18,652 nucleotides of DNA, from NCBI GenBank assembly GCA_035524495.1, contig DATKOR010000049.1, positions 1-18,652 of the forward strand. Direction: 5' to 3'. Of the stretch, positions 9,629-16,723 are shown one piece after another. Position numbers and translations under genes: made by a program. This DNA is from CAIKZZ01 sp035524495 (lineage in GTDB: Bacteria; Pseudomonadota; Gammaproteobacteria; Steroidobacterales; Steroidobacteraceae). The notes under the pieces were generated by a model. It searched no databases. It was not told the DNA's origin and saw only the letters and a program-made list of their open reading frames with translations. How positions within the stretch are numbered: the first letter of the stretch is position 1; each line of letters begins with the position of its first letter.

Positions 9629-10290
9629 GCGGGCCAAGGCGCCTCACGGCGCTCCTCCTCGACCTCGACGGCACGCTCGCCGACACCGCGCCCGACATGA
9701 CCGAGGCGCTCAATCGCCTGCGCGAGGAGGAGGGCCGCGCGCGCCTGCCGTTCCAGGACTTGAGGCCCCTCGTGTCGCACGGCGCCGCGGCGCTCGTGCG
9801 CGCGGGCTTCGAGGTCCGCGAGGGCGAGGAGTTCGAGCGGCTGCGAAAGCGCTTCCTCGCGCTCTACGCCGAGCGCCTCGCGCACGGCACGCGCCTCTTC
9901 CCCGGCTTCGCCGCGGTGCTCGAGACGTGTGAGGCGACGCGCATCCCGTGGGGCATCGTGACCAACAAGCCCGGTTACCTCGCGACGCCGCTCGTCGCGA
10001 CGCTCGGGCTCGCGGGCCGCGCCGCGTGCCTGATCGCCGGCGACACGCTCCCCGAACGCAAGCCCCATCCGCGCCCGTTGATCCACGCCGCCGATCTCAT
10101 CGGCCGCGCGCCGTCCGAGTGCGTCTACGTCGGCGACACCGAGCGCGACATCATCGCCGGGCGCGCCGCCGGCATGCGCACGGTCGCGGTGCGCTTCGGC
10201 TACCTCGCGGTGGGCGAGGACCCTGCCGCGTGGCAGCCCGATCTCATCATCGACGCGCCCGCTGAGCTGCTCGCGCTCGTGGGAAACTGA
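9622..10290 (+). CDS. mupP: HAD-family phosphatase, MupP/phosphoglycolate phosphatase type
   Basis: This is a Mg-dependent HAD phosphatase of 222 residues. Motif I is DLDGTLADT (14-22, nucleophile Asp14), motif II IVTNK (112-116), motif III Lys147 in RKPHP, and motif IV GDTERD (171-176). The cap domain lies between motifs I and II. Two functions fit: phosphoglycolate phosphatase (Gph), or MupP, which removes phosphate from N-acetylmuramate-6-phosphate in peptidoglycan recycling. I prefer MupP because Pseudomonas mupP sits between ubiG and a yciK-type gene as here, and the C-terminal FGYL...W..D string resembles MupP. The ATG at 9622 overlaps ubiG by seven bases. The fold is certain; the substrate is inferred from context. 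Confidence 0.82.
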   Translation: MLSGPRRLTALLLDLDGTLADTAPDMTEALNRLREEEGRARLPFQDLRPLVSHGAAALVRAGFEVREGEEFERLRKRFLALYAERLAHGTRLFPGFAAVLETCEATRIPWGIVTNKPGYLATPLVATLGLAGRAACLIAGDTLPERKPHPRPLIHAADLIGRAPSECVYVGDTERDIIAGRAAGMRTVAVRFGYLAVGEDPAAWQPDLIIDAPAELLALVGN

Positions 10291-10292
10291 GC

Positions 10293-10988
10293 GTGCGCGC
10301 GCCGCTCGATGAGCGCTTGTCGCTCATATTCGCGAATCCCGAGGCGCGCGCGATCCTGGAAACCCTCTATGCGATCGACGCCGAGATCGCCTCGATCGTG
10401 CGCCCGGGCGTCGACCACGGCGTCGCGCACGCGAAGCTCGCGTGGTGGCGCGACGAGGCCGAGCGGCTCGCGACCGGCCGCCCTGTGCATCCGCTCGCGC
10501 GGGCGCTGCATTCGCGCGCGGGGCCTAAGCCGCGCTACCGGCTGCTCGCCGAGCGCGTCGACGCGGCGGAATTGAGCCTCGTGGGCGTCGTGCCTGCGAC
10601 CGAGGCAGAGCTCGCGCAATACCTCGCGCGCTCGCACGGATCGCTGCAGGTGCTCGCCGCCGAGGCGCTCGCCGGCGCCCCGCACGAGGCGCTCGAGCGC
10701 TTCGGGCGCGCGCTCGGGGCCGGGCTCGGGCGCCTCGCGGCGCTGTCGATGCCCGGCGCGCCGCTGATCGGAACGCTCCCCCGCGCGCCGCCCGAGGCGG
10801 CCCGGGCGCTCGATGACGCTTGCGCGGCGCTCCCTGTGACGATGCGCGCGCGCCAGGCGCACGGGCTCGTGCGCGCGGCGCTCGCCGCGGCGTCGCTCAG
10901 GCGCCTCGCGAGCGACGCGCAGCCGCCCTCGCCGATCGTTAAGCTTCTGGTCGCGTGGCGCGCGGCGCGCCGCGCGCAAGCGGAGTGA
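10293..10988 (+). CDS. Squalene/phytoene synthase-like protein, probably non-catalytic
   Basis: The 231 residues resemble the N-terminal part of the squalene/phytoene synthase family. LYAIDAEIASIV (25-36) and VAHAKLAWWRDEAERLATG (44-62) followed by HPLARAL (66-72) match the helix-B/C pattern of that fold. The two aspartate-rich diphosphate-binding motifs of true synthases are not visible, and the protein is shorter than them (about 280 residues or more). Proteins of this kind include the mitochondrial complex I assembly factor NDUFAF6, which is likewise not a prenyl synthase. The start is a GTG two bases after the phosphatase stop. It lies within the ubiG operon, so a role near quinone or respiratory-chain biogenesis is possible, but this is inference and no function should be assigned. 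Confidence 0.72.
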   Translation: MRAPLDERLSLIFANPEARAILETLYAIDAEIASIVRPGVDHGVAHAKLAWWRDEAERLATGRPVHPLARALHSRAGPKPRYRLLAERVDAAELSLVGVVPATEAELAQYLARSHGSLQVLAAEALAGAPHEALERFGRALGAGLGRLAALSMPGAPLIGTLPRAPPEAARALDDACAALPVTMRARQAHGLVRAALAAASLRRLASDAQPPSPIVKLLVAWRAARRAQAE

Positions 10989-10992
10989 CAGC

Positions 10993-11754
10993 GTGCCCGA
11001 CCTTTCCGACCCCTCGACGTACCAGCCTCGCCCCGAGCTCCTCGCCGGCCGCGTGATCCTCGTGACGGGCGCCGGCCAGGGGATCGGAAGGGCGCTTGCG
11101 CTCGCGCTCGCCGGCGCCGGCGCGACCGTCGCGCTCCTCGGACGGACGCCGAAGAAGCTCGAGCGCGTCTACGACGAGATCGTCGCGGCGAAGGGTCCGA
11201 CACCGGCACTGCTGCCCTTCGACCTCGAGAACGCGCTCGCGCCCGCGTACGACGCGCTCGCCGCGGCGCTCGAGCGCGAGTTCGGGCGCCTCGACGGCCT
11301 CGTGCACAACGCGGCGATCCTCGGCACGCGTTCTCCGATAGCGCACTTCGACGTGCCGACCTGGTGCCGCGTGCTGCAGGTGAACCTGACGGCCGAGTTC
11401 GCGCTCACGCAGGTGTGCCTGCCGCTCCTCGAGAAGAGCCGGGATGCCTCGATCGTGTTCACGACGAGCAGCGTCGGGCACGTCGGGCGCGCCTACTGGG
11501 GCGCGTACGCGGTGTCGAAGTTCGGGGTCGAGGGGCTCGCGCAGGTGCTCGCGCACGAGTACGAGGACCGCCCGAACCTGCGCGTCAACCTCGTGAACCC
11601 GGGACCCACCCGCACCGGCATGCGCGCACTCGCCTATCCCGCCGAGGATGCGGCGCGGCTCAAGGGCCCCGAGGAAGTCACCGCGACCTACCTCTACCTC
11701 TTGGGGCCGGACGCTTCGGGCGTCTCGGGGAAGCGCTTCGACTGCCAGCCTTGA
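10993..11754 (+). CDS. yciK: YciK-type short-chain dehydrogenase/reductase
   Basis: This is a classical SDR oxidoreductase of 253 residues (E. coli YciK 252). It has the cofactor motif TGAGQGIG at 25-32, NAA at 106-108, Asn131, and the catalytic Ser159, Tyr172 and Lys176 (YAVSK). The N-terminal segment YQPRPELLAGRVILVTGAG and the late VNPGPTRTGMR are typical of YciK. Arg51 after the second strand suggests NADP preference. The physiological substrate is not known. The GTG start at 10993 is supported by GGAG at 10982-10985. It is the last gene of the ubiG operon. Its final 77 bases overlap the end of the convergent rluB-like gene, leaving no space for separate terminators. Confidence 0.92.
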   Translation: MPDLSDPSTYQPRPELLAGRVILVTGAGQGIGRALALALAGAGATVALLGRTPKKLERVYDEIVAAKGPTPALLPFDLENALAPAYDALAAALEREFGRLDGLVHNAAILGTRSPIAHFDVPTWCRVLQVNLTAEFALTQVCLPLLEKSRDASIVFTTSSVGHVGRAYWGAYAVSKFGVEGLAQVLAHEYEDRPNLRVNLVNPGPTRTGMRALAYPAEDAARLKGPEEVTATYLYLLGPDASGVSGKRFDCQP

Positions 11755-12541
11755 CGCTGGCGGCCCTCAGGCGCCGCGCGCGTTCGGCGGGCGTCGCGAG
11801 CCCGACCGCGACGTAGAGCGCGTCGCGCTCCTCATCCTCGAGCTCGCGGTGGCGGCCGCGCGAGATTGCGCGGTCCATCGTGATCGGCCCGAACCGCGTG
11901 CGCAGGATCCGGCTCACCTCGAGGCCCGCGGTCGCGAGCAGCTGCCGAAGCTCCCGGCCGTGGCCGCGGACGACGTCGAACTCGAGCCAGCGGTTGCGGC
12001 CCTCGCCGCCGGCGGGCGTGATGCGCTCGATCTCGAAGGGCGGCGTCGATGCGCGGGCCGCGGCGGGGAGCCCGGCGAGCAGCGCCTCGGTCGGCTCGCC
12101 CGCGACGCGCACCGCGTAGCAGGCGCCTAAGCGCGCGCTCGCGCGGCTGGTCGCGTCCCGAAGCTCCCCGTCGGTCGTGAAGACCTCGAGCCCGCCGTCG
12201 GTCGGGCCGAGCGGCGCGAGCGGCAGCCAGCGCCGTCCGCGCACCGGGGGCAGCCGGTCGAAGGTCGTCGCGAGCGCCGCCTCGGCGTCGGCGGCGGTCG
12301 AGGCCTTGAGCGCCTCGCCGGGCGGGCGGTGGTAGATGAGAACGAGGTCCGCGGGCGCGGCGCGCTCCTGGCGGAGCCTGCGGCCGTCGACGGCGATGCG
12401 GTCGCCTTCCTCGACGCGCTGGCCGAGGACGGCCGCCTCGCCGTTGACCGTGACGCGCCCGGCCCTGATCCAGGCCTCGGCCTCGCGCCGCGAGGCGACG
12501 CCGAGCGCGGCCAGCACCTTCTGCAGGCGCTCGGCCGCCAT
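11678..12541 (-). CDS. RluB/RsuA-family protein with degenerate pseudouridine-synthase site
   Basis: Position and fold are those of RluB, which makes pseudouridine 2605 in 23S rRNA. The 287 residues have an S4 RNA-binding domain at 1-58 (ERLQKVLAALGVASRREAEA), a synthase-like domain at about 65-245 and an Arg/Lys-rich tail from 252. YHRPPGE (70-76), FDRLPPVRGRRW (94-105), FTTDGEL (121-127) and SRILRTRFGPI (210-220) align with RluB. The catalytic GRLDxxTxGL string is replaced by APLGPTDGGL (109-118): the nucleophilic Asp position is Gly112 and the preceding Arg is Pro110. The MHPS string that normally follows is also lost. The frame is intact, so this looks like a diverged, probably inactive, RNA-binding relative. 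The ATG at 12541 shares a base with the scpB stop (TGATG). Confidence 0.85.
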   Translation of the reverse strand: MAAERLQKVLAALGVASRREAEAWIRAGRVTVNGEAAVLGQRVEEGDRIAVDGRRLRQERAAPADLVLIYHRPPGEALKASTAADAEAALATTFDRLPPVRGRRWLPLAPLGPTDGGLEVFTTDGELRDATSRASARLGACYAVRVAGEPTEALLAGLPAAARASTPPFEIERITPAGGEGRNRWLEFDVVRGHGRELRQLLATAGLEVSRILRTRFGPITMDRAISRGRHRELEDEERDALYVAVGLATPAERARRLRAASVKAGSRSASPRRPKRPAPRGRGRSR

Positions 12542-13173
12542 CAGTCGGCCGAGGCCGCGCGCGCGTCCTCGCCGGGTGCCTCCTGCACCTCGCTCGCCTC
12601 GCCGATCTCGCCGGGCGCGTCGAACTCGAGCTGCACGCCGAGCGTCTCGACGTCCTTGAGCTGCGCGAGCGTCGGCAGGTCGTCGAGCGTCTTGAGCCCG
12701 AAGTAGTCGAGGAACTCGCGCGTGGTCGCGAGGAGCTCGGGGCGCCCCGGCACGTCGCGGTGGCCGATCACGCGCACCCAGCCGCGCTCGAGGACCGTGC
12801 GGATGATGTTCGGGTTGACGGCGACGCCGCGGATGTCCTCGATCTCGCCGCGCGTGATCGGCTGGCGGTAGGCGATGAGCGCGAGCGTCTCGAGGAGCGC
12901 GCGCGAGTAGCGCGCCGGGCGCTCCTGCCAGAGCCGCGACACGGGCTGCGCGACTTCGCTCCTCACCTGGATGCGCCAACCGCTCGCGACCTCGACGAGC
13001 CGGATGCCGCGCTCTCGGTACTCCTCGGCGAGCGCGAGCAGCGCCTTCTCGACCGCGCGCAGCTCCGGCCGCGCGAACTCGTCGAAGAGGTCCCGAAGCT
13101 CCGCCGTGCTGACCGGCCGGCCGGCCGCGAGCAGCGCCGCCTCGACGATATTGCGGATCTGGATTTCGTTCAT
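12541..13173 (-). CDS. scpB: Segregation and condensation protein B
   Basis: ScpB is the winged-helix (kite) subunit of the SMC-ScpAB condensin, which compacts and helps separate chromosomes. The 210 residues begin with IVEAALLAAGRPVSTAELRD, the first winged helix. The signature LLETLALIAYRQPITRGEIE follows at 93-112, then IRGV at 114-117 and RTVLERGWVRVIGHRDVPGR at 125-144. The string TREFLDYFGLKTLDDLP closes the core. The tail after about 185 is acidic and low in complexity. The ATG at 13173 has GGAG five bases upstream (minus strand, 13182-13179). It follows scpA by 13 bases, as expected for subunits of one complex. No smc gene is in the window. Confidence 0.96.
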   Translation of the reverse strand: MNEIQIRNIVEAALLAAGRPVSTAELRDLFDEFARPELRAVEKALLALAEEYRERGIRLVEVASGWRIQVRSEVAQPVSRLWQERPARYSRALLETLALIAYRQPITRGEIEDIRGVAVNPNIIRTVLERGWVRVIGHRDVPGRPELLATTREFLDYFGLKTLDDLPTLAQLKDVETLGVQLEFDAPGEIGEASEVQEAPGEDARAASAD

Positions 13174-13186
13174 GACGACTCCGCGA

Positions 13187-14050
13187 TCAGGAGGACGCGG
13201 CCTCGACCGCGTCGTCGTTGGCTGCAGGTTCGGCGCGCGGCACGGCCGCGCGCACGTGCAGCGGGGCGTAGGTCTCGGCCTGCACGATGTCGAGGAGTCC
13301 CTCGCGCAGGAGCTCGAGCAGCGCCACGAAGGTGACCGTCACGCCCATCCGGCCTTCCTCGACGTGGAAGAGCTTCGCGAAGTCGACGAGCTCCCCGCCC
13401 TGCAGGCGCTCGAGGATCTCGCTCATGCGCTGGCGCACCGAGAGGCGCTCGCGCTGCACGTGGTGGTGCGCGAACATCGCGGCGCGCTGGATCACGTCCT
13501 TGAACGCGAGCAGCATCTCCTTGAGCGTCACGTCGGGCATCAGCGGCTGCACGTGGCGCTCGACGAGCTCGGCGTGCGCGACGTGCACGTCGCGCTCGAG
13601 GCGCGGCAGGCGGTCGATGTCCTCGGCCGCGCGCTTGAAGCGCTCGTACTCCTGCAGCCGGCGCACGAGCTCGGCGCGCGGATCCTCCTCCTCGCCGCTC
13701 GCGGCGCTCGGGCGCGGCAGCAGCATGCGCGACTTGATCTCGGCGAGCATCGCCGCCATCAGCAGGTACTCGCCCGCGAGCTCGAGCTCGAGCTCGCGCA
13801 TGAGGTCGATGTACTCGAGGTACTGGCGCGTGATCTCGGCGATCGGGATGTCGAGGACGTCGAGGTTCTGGCGCCGGATCAGGTAGAGCAGCAGGTCGAG
13901 CGGCCCCTCGAAGGCCTCGAGGAACACCTTCAGCGCCTGCGGCGGGATGTACAGGTCCTTCGGCGGCTCGGTCACGGGCTCGCCGTCGACGATCGCGAAC
14001 GGCATCTCGTGCTGCTCGGGCCGCGGACCGACGGGCGGGGTCGTGCTCAT
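13187..14050 (-). CDS. scpA: Segregation and condensation protein A
   Basis: ScpA is the kleisin subunit that bridges the SMC heads and binds ScpB. The 287 residues show the kleisin N-terminal signature FEGPLDLLLYLIRRQNLDV at 47-65, then DIPIAEITRQYLEYI (67-81) and EYLLMAAMLAEIKSRMLLP (94-112). An acidic linker follows at about 119-125. The C-terminal winged-helix contains VTFVALLELLREG (239-251). About 35 residues precede the usual family start, with no recognisable domain. The ATG at 14050 is supported by a one-base overlap with the trpS stop (TGATG), which would be lost with a later start. Its position between trpS and scpB is common in gammaproteobacteria. Confidence 0.95.
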   Translation of the reverse strand: MSTTPPVGPRPEQHEMPFAIVDGEPVTEPPKDLYIPPQALKVFLEAFEGPLDLLLYLIRRQNLDVLDIPIAEITRQYLEYIDLMRELELELAGEYLLMAAMLAEIKSRMLLPRPSAASGEEEDPRAELVRRLQEYERFKRAAEDIDRLPRLERDVHVAHAELVERHVQPLMPDVTLKEMLLAFKDVIQRAAMFAHHHVQRERLSVRQRMSEILERLQGGELVDFAKLFHVEEGRMGVTVTFVALLELLREGLLDIVQAETYAPLHVRAAVPRAEPAANDDAVEAASS

Positions 14051-15264
14051 CAGCGGTACTCCAGGCCCATCGCGGCGCGCACCAGCTGCATCGTCTCGCG
14101 CGCGGCCTCGCGCGCCTTGTCGCAGCCCTCGGCGATGATGCCGCGCACCGCGTCGCGGTTGTCCTCGAACTCCTTGGCGCGGGCGCGGATCGTCTCGATC
14201 TCGGCGACCACCGAGTCGATCAGCGGCTTCTTGCACTCGAGGCAGCCAATGCCAGCGCTGCGGCAGCCCGCGGCCGCCCAGGCTTGGGTCTCGGCGCTCG
14301 AGTAGATCCGGTGCAGGTCGAAGACCGGGCACTTCTCCGGGTCACCCTTGTCGGTGCGGCGCACGCGCGCGGGGTCGGTCTGCATCGTCTTCAGCTTCTT
14401 CGCGACCTCGGCCGGATCCTCGCGAAGGCCGATCGTGTTGCCGTAGCTCTTCGACATCTTGCGCCCGTCGAGGCCCGGCACCTTCGGCGTCTGGGTCAGG
14501 AGCACCTCGGGCTCGGGCAGGATCACGCGCCCGGTGCCCTCGAGATAGCCCTGCAGCCGCTCGCGGTCGGCGACCGTCAGGCGCGCGTTGCCGGCGAGGA
14601 GCGCCGTGGCCTTCTCGAGCGCCGCGTCCTCGCCGCTCGTCTGGTAGGCCTTGCGGAGCTCGTGGTAGAGCGCGGCGTTCTTGGCGCCCAGGCGCTTCGC
14701 GGCCTTCTCGGCCTTCTCCTCGAAGTCCTTCTCGCGCCCGTAGACGTGGTTGAAGCGGCGCGCGACCTCGCGCGTAATCTCGACGTGCGCGATCTGGTCC
14801 TCGCCGACCGGCACGAACTTCGGCCGGTAGATCAGGATGTCGGCGCTCTGCAAGAGCGGATAGCCGAGGAAGCCGTAGGTCGCGAGGTCCTTCTCCTTGA
14901 GCTGCTCCTGCTGGTCCTTGTAGCTCGGCACCCGCTCGAGCCAGCCGAGCGGCGTGATCATCGACAGCAGCAGGTGCAGCTCGGCGTGCTCGGGCACCTT
15001 CGACTGGATGAACATCGTGCACGCGGAGGGGTTCAGGCCCGCGCCCAGCCAGTCGATCACCATCTGCCAGGTGTTCTCCTCGAGCTGCGAGGTGTCGTCA
15101 TAGCCGGTCGTCAGCGCGTGCCAGTCGGCGATGAAGAAGAAGCACTCGTACTGGTACTGCAGCTCGACCCAGTTGCGCAGCGCACCGTGGTAGTTGCCGA
15201 GGTGCAGCTGGCCCGTCGGGCGCATCCCGGAGAGCACGCGGGGGTTCGGGGCGGTGGTGGCCAA
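14050..15264 (-). CDS. trpS: Tryptophan--tRNA ligase with four-cysteine (Fe-S type) C-terminal motif
   Basis: TrpRS charges tRNA-Trp. The 404 residues have the class I signatures HLGN at 21-24 and KMSKS at 269-273. RVLSGMRPTGQLHLGN is the usual N-terminus, and the Rossmann core contains LLQSADILIY and VPVGEDQIAHVE. The protein is longer than the roughly 330-residue standard form. An insertion at about 180-246 is rich in Lys, Glu and Ala and separates NHVYGREKDF from the ILPEP strand. Cys312, Cys334, Cys341 and Cys344 form C-x21-C-x6-C-x2-C, very close to the pattern that binds a [4Fe-4S] cluster in Thermotoga TrpRS. The start is a TTG at 15264: Met14 is too late because RVLSG must be included. 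It follows the peptidase gene by 25 bases. Confidence 0.95.
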   Translation of the reverse strand: MATTAPNPRVLSGMRPTGQLHLGNYHGALRNWVELQYQYECFFFIADWHALTTGYDDTSQLEENTWQMVIDWLGAGLNPSACTMFIQSKVPEHAELHLLLSMITPLGWLERVPSYKDQQEQLKEKDLATYGFLGYPLLQSADILIYRPKFVPVGEDQIAHVEITREVARRFNHVYGREKDFEEKAEKAAKRLGAKNAALYHELRKAYQTSGEDAALEKATALLAGNARLTVADRERLQGYLEGTGRVILPEPEVLLTQTPKVPGLDGRKMSKSYGNTIGLREDPAEVAKKLKTMQTDPARVRRTDKGDPEKCPVFDLHRIYSSAETQAWAAAGCRSAGIGCLECKKPLIDSVVAEIETIRARAKEFEDNRDAVRGIIAEGCDKAREAARETMQLVRAAMGLEYR

Positions 15265-15289
15265 AGGCGGGGGACTCCGGGGCGAGAGG

Positions 15290-15955
15290 TCAGGTGAAGA
15301 GCCTGAGGATCAGGCGGATCAGGCCGTGGCCGACCGGCAGCAGCACAGCATTGAGCACGTTGGCCCGCGTGTCGAGAAAGAGGAGCGCGATCAGGATCCA
15401 GAGTCCGTAGGGCTCGACCCGCGCGAGCGGCCGCGCGAGCGCCATCGGCAGGGCGCCGACCAGCACGCGGCCGCCGTCGAGCGGCGGGATCGGCAGCATG
15501 TTGAACACCGCGAGCAGCACGTTGCCGAGCACCCCGGCCTGGCCCATCGCCTCGAGCCAGGTGACGGCCGTGCTCTGCCCGAGCCGCCCGGAGGCCGTGA
15601 CGCCGAACAGCATGGCCCAGCCGCAGGCCATCAGGACGTTCGCGAGCGGGCCGGCGGCCGCAACCAGCGCCATGTCGGTCTTCGGGTGCCTCAGGTTGCG
15701 GGCGTCCACCGGCACCGGCCGCGCCCAGCCGAACAGGAACGACGAGTGCGTCAGCAGCAGGACCACCGGCACCAGCACCGTGCCGACCGGGTCGACGTGC
15801 TTGAGCGGATTGAAGGACAGCCGGCCGAGCATCAGGGCCGTCTTGTCGCCGAAGTGCAGCGCCACGCGCCCGTGCGCGACTTCGTGCAGCGTGATGGCGA
15901 GCACAAGCGGGATCGCCCAGACCGAAACTTGCAGCAGTGTGTGACCTAAGTCCAT
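15290..15955 (-). CDS. Site-2 protease family (M50) intramembrane metalloprotease
   Basis: This is a polytopic inner-membrane zinc metalloprotease of 221 residues. The zinc-binding HExxH is HEVAH at 24-28 within the first membrane segment, and the third ligand is Asp160 in NMLPIPPLDGG (152-162). Hydrophobic segments lie at about 9-24, 58-68, 95-119, 141-156 and 184-210. The string FGWARPVPVDARNLRHP (75-91) is typical of the compact M50 group that lacks PDZ and CBS domains. The substrate is unknown. I use the ATG at 15955; a TTG one codon earlier is possible. No clear Shine-Dalgarno site is seen. It begins the trpS-scpA-scpB-rluB-like run, and its promoter probably lies in the spacer before it. 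Confidence 0.9.
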   Translation of the reverse strand: MDLGHTLLQVSVWAIPLVLAITLHEVAHGRVALHFGDKTALMLGRLSFNPLKHVDPVGTVLVPVVLLLTHSSFLFGWARPVPVDARNLRHPKTDMALVAAAGPLANVLMACGWAMLFGVTASGRLGQSTAVTWLEAMGQAGVLGNVLLAVFNMLPIPPLDGGRVLVGALPMALARPLARVEPYGLWILIALLFLDTRANVLNAVLLPVGHGLIRLILRLFT

Positions 15956-16033
15956 CAAATGATTGCGCTTCTGTGACGCTCGGGCAGTGCGCTGGGGCCT
16001 TGTCCTGGCGCCTCTTGCCGCGCGATCCCTCAG

Positions 16034-16056
16034 GCGCCGCGGATTATACGCGGCGC
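16034..16056 (-). promoter_or_regulatory. 8-bp perfect inverted repeat with a TATAAT box in its loop
   Basis: GCGCCGCG (16034-16041) and CGCGGCGC (16049-16056) are perfect inverse complements around a seven-base loop. On the minus strand the loop holds TATAAT (16048-16043), a consensus -10 box directed at the M50-trpS-scpAB-rluB-like genes. The repeat begins just after the yciO stop, so its RNA could also end the yciO transcript, although no T-run follows. No good -35 hexamer is visible. The promoter would give a leader of about 80 bases. The repeat and box are seen directly; the function is inferred. Confidence 0.5.
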
Positions 16057-16057
16057 A

Positions 16058-16690
16058 TCAGCTGGCCGTGGCCCCGAGCCGCGCCGGGTCGCCCTTGCCG
16101 ACGCGCACCACGACCGGCGCGCCGCCCGTGAGGTCGACGACCGTGGTCGGGTGCAGGCCGCAGTTGCCGCCGTCGAGCACGACGGCGACCTGGTGCTTCA
16201 GGCGCGCGTGGATCTCGGCGGCGCTCGTCAGCGGGTACTGGTCGCCCGGCAGGTGCAGCGTCGAGCTCATCAGCGGCTCGCCGAGCTCCTCGAGCAGCAG
16301 CAGCGGCACCGGGTGGTCCGGGATGCGGATGCCGATCGCGCGGCGCTTCGGGTTCATGAGCCGCCGCGGCACCTCGCGGGTGGCCTCGAGGATGAAGGTG
16401 TAGGGACCCGGGGTCGCGGCCTTGAGCAGGCGGTACTGCCAGTTCTCGACGCGCGCGTAGCGCGCGATCTCGGAGAGGTCGCGGCAGACGAGCGTGAAGT
16501 GGTGGTGCTTGTCGGTCTGGCGGATGTGCGCGATCCGCTCCATCGCGGCCTTGTCGCCGATCGCGCAGCCGAGGGCATAGCAGGAATCGGTCGGGTAAAC
16601 GATCACCCCGCCGGCCCGCACGGCGGCCACCGCCTGGCGGACCAGGCGCACCTGCGGGTTCTTGGGGTGCAGTTCGAGGATCTGGCTCAT
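16058..16690 (-). CDS. yciO: YciO-type Sua5/YrdC family protein
   Basis: This protein shares the YrdC/Sua5 fold of the threonylcarbamoyl-AMP synthases used for tRNA t6A, but it belongs to the YciO branch, whose exact role is less certain. The 210 residues follow E. coli YciO (about 206) closely: LHPKNPQVRL (7-16), VIVYPTDSCYALGC (29-42), HHHFTLVCRDLSE (62-74), TPGPYTFIL (93-101), EVPRRL (106-111), GEPLMSSTLHLPG (137-149) and PTTVVDL (181-187). The ATG at 16690 is the family start. It diverges from yciB across a 70-base spacer and is followed, after a 102-base spacer with a hairpin, by the M50 peptidase gene. The essential t6A enzyme TsaC is expected elsewhere in the genome. Confidence 0.93.
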   Translation of the reverse strand: MSQILELHPKNPQVRLVRQAVAAVRAGGVIVYPTDSCYALGCAIGDKAAMERIAHIRQTDKHHHFTLVCRDLSEIARYARVENWQYRLLKAATPGPYTFILEATREVPRRLMNPKRRAIGIRIPDHPVPLLLLEELGEPLMSSTLHLPGDQYPLTSAAEIHARLKHQVAVVLDGGNCGLHPTTVVDLTGGAPVVVRVGKGDPARLGATAS

Positions 16691-16723
16691 GCGGACGAGG
16701 CTGCCGGTGGCGGGGCTTTCAGC

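Noticed and set aside
12542..12979. Upstream extension of the rluB-like frame into scpB.
   Set aside because: The S4 domain starts right after the ATG at 12541, and the extension is an out-of-frame reading of scpB.
14051..14332. Upstream extension of the scpA frame into trpS.
   Set aside because: It is an out-of-frame reading of trpS; the ATG at 14050 fits the TGATG junction.
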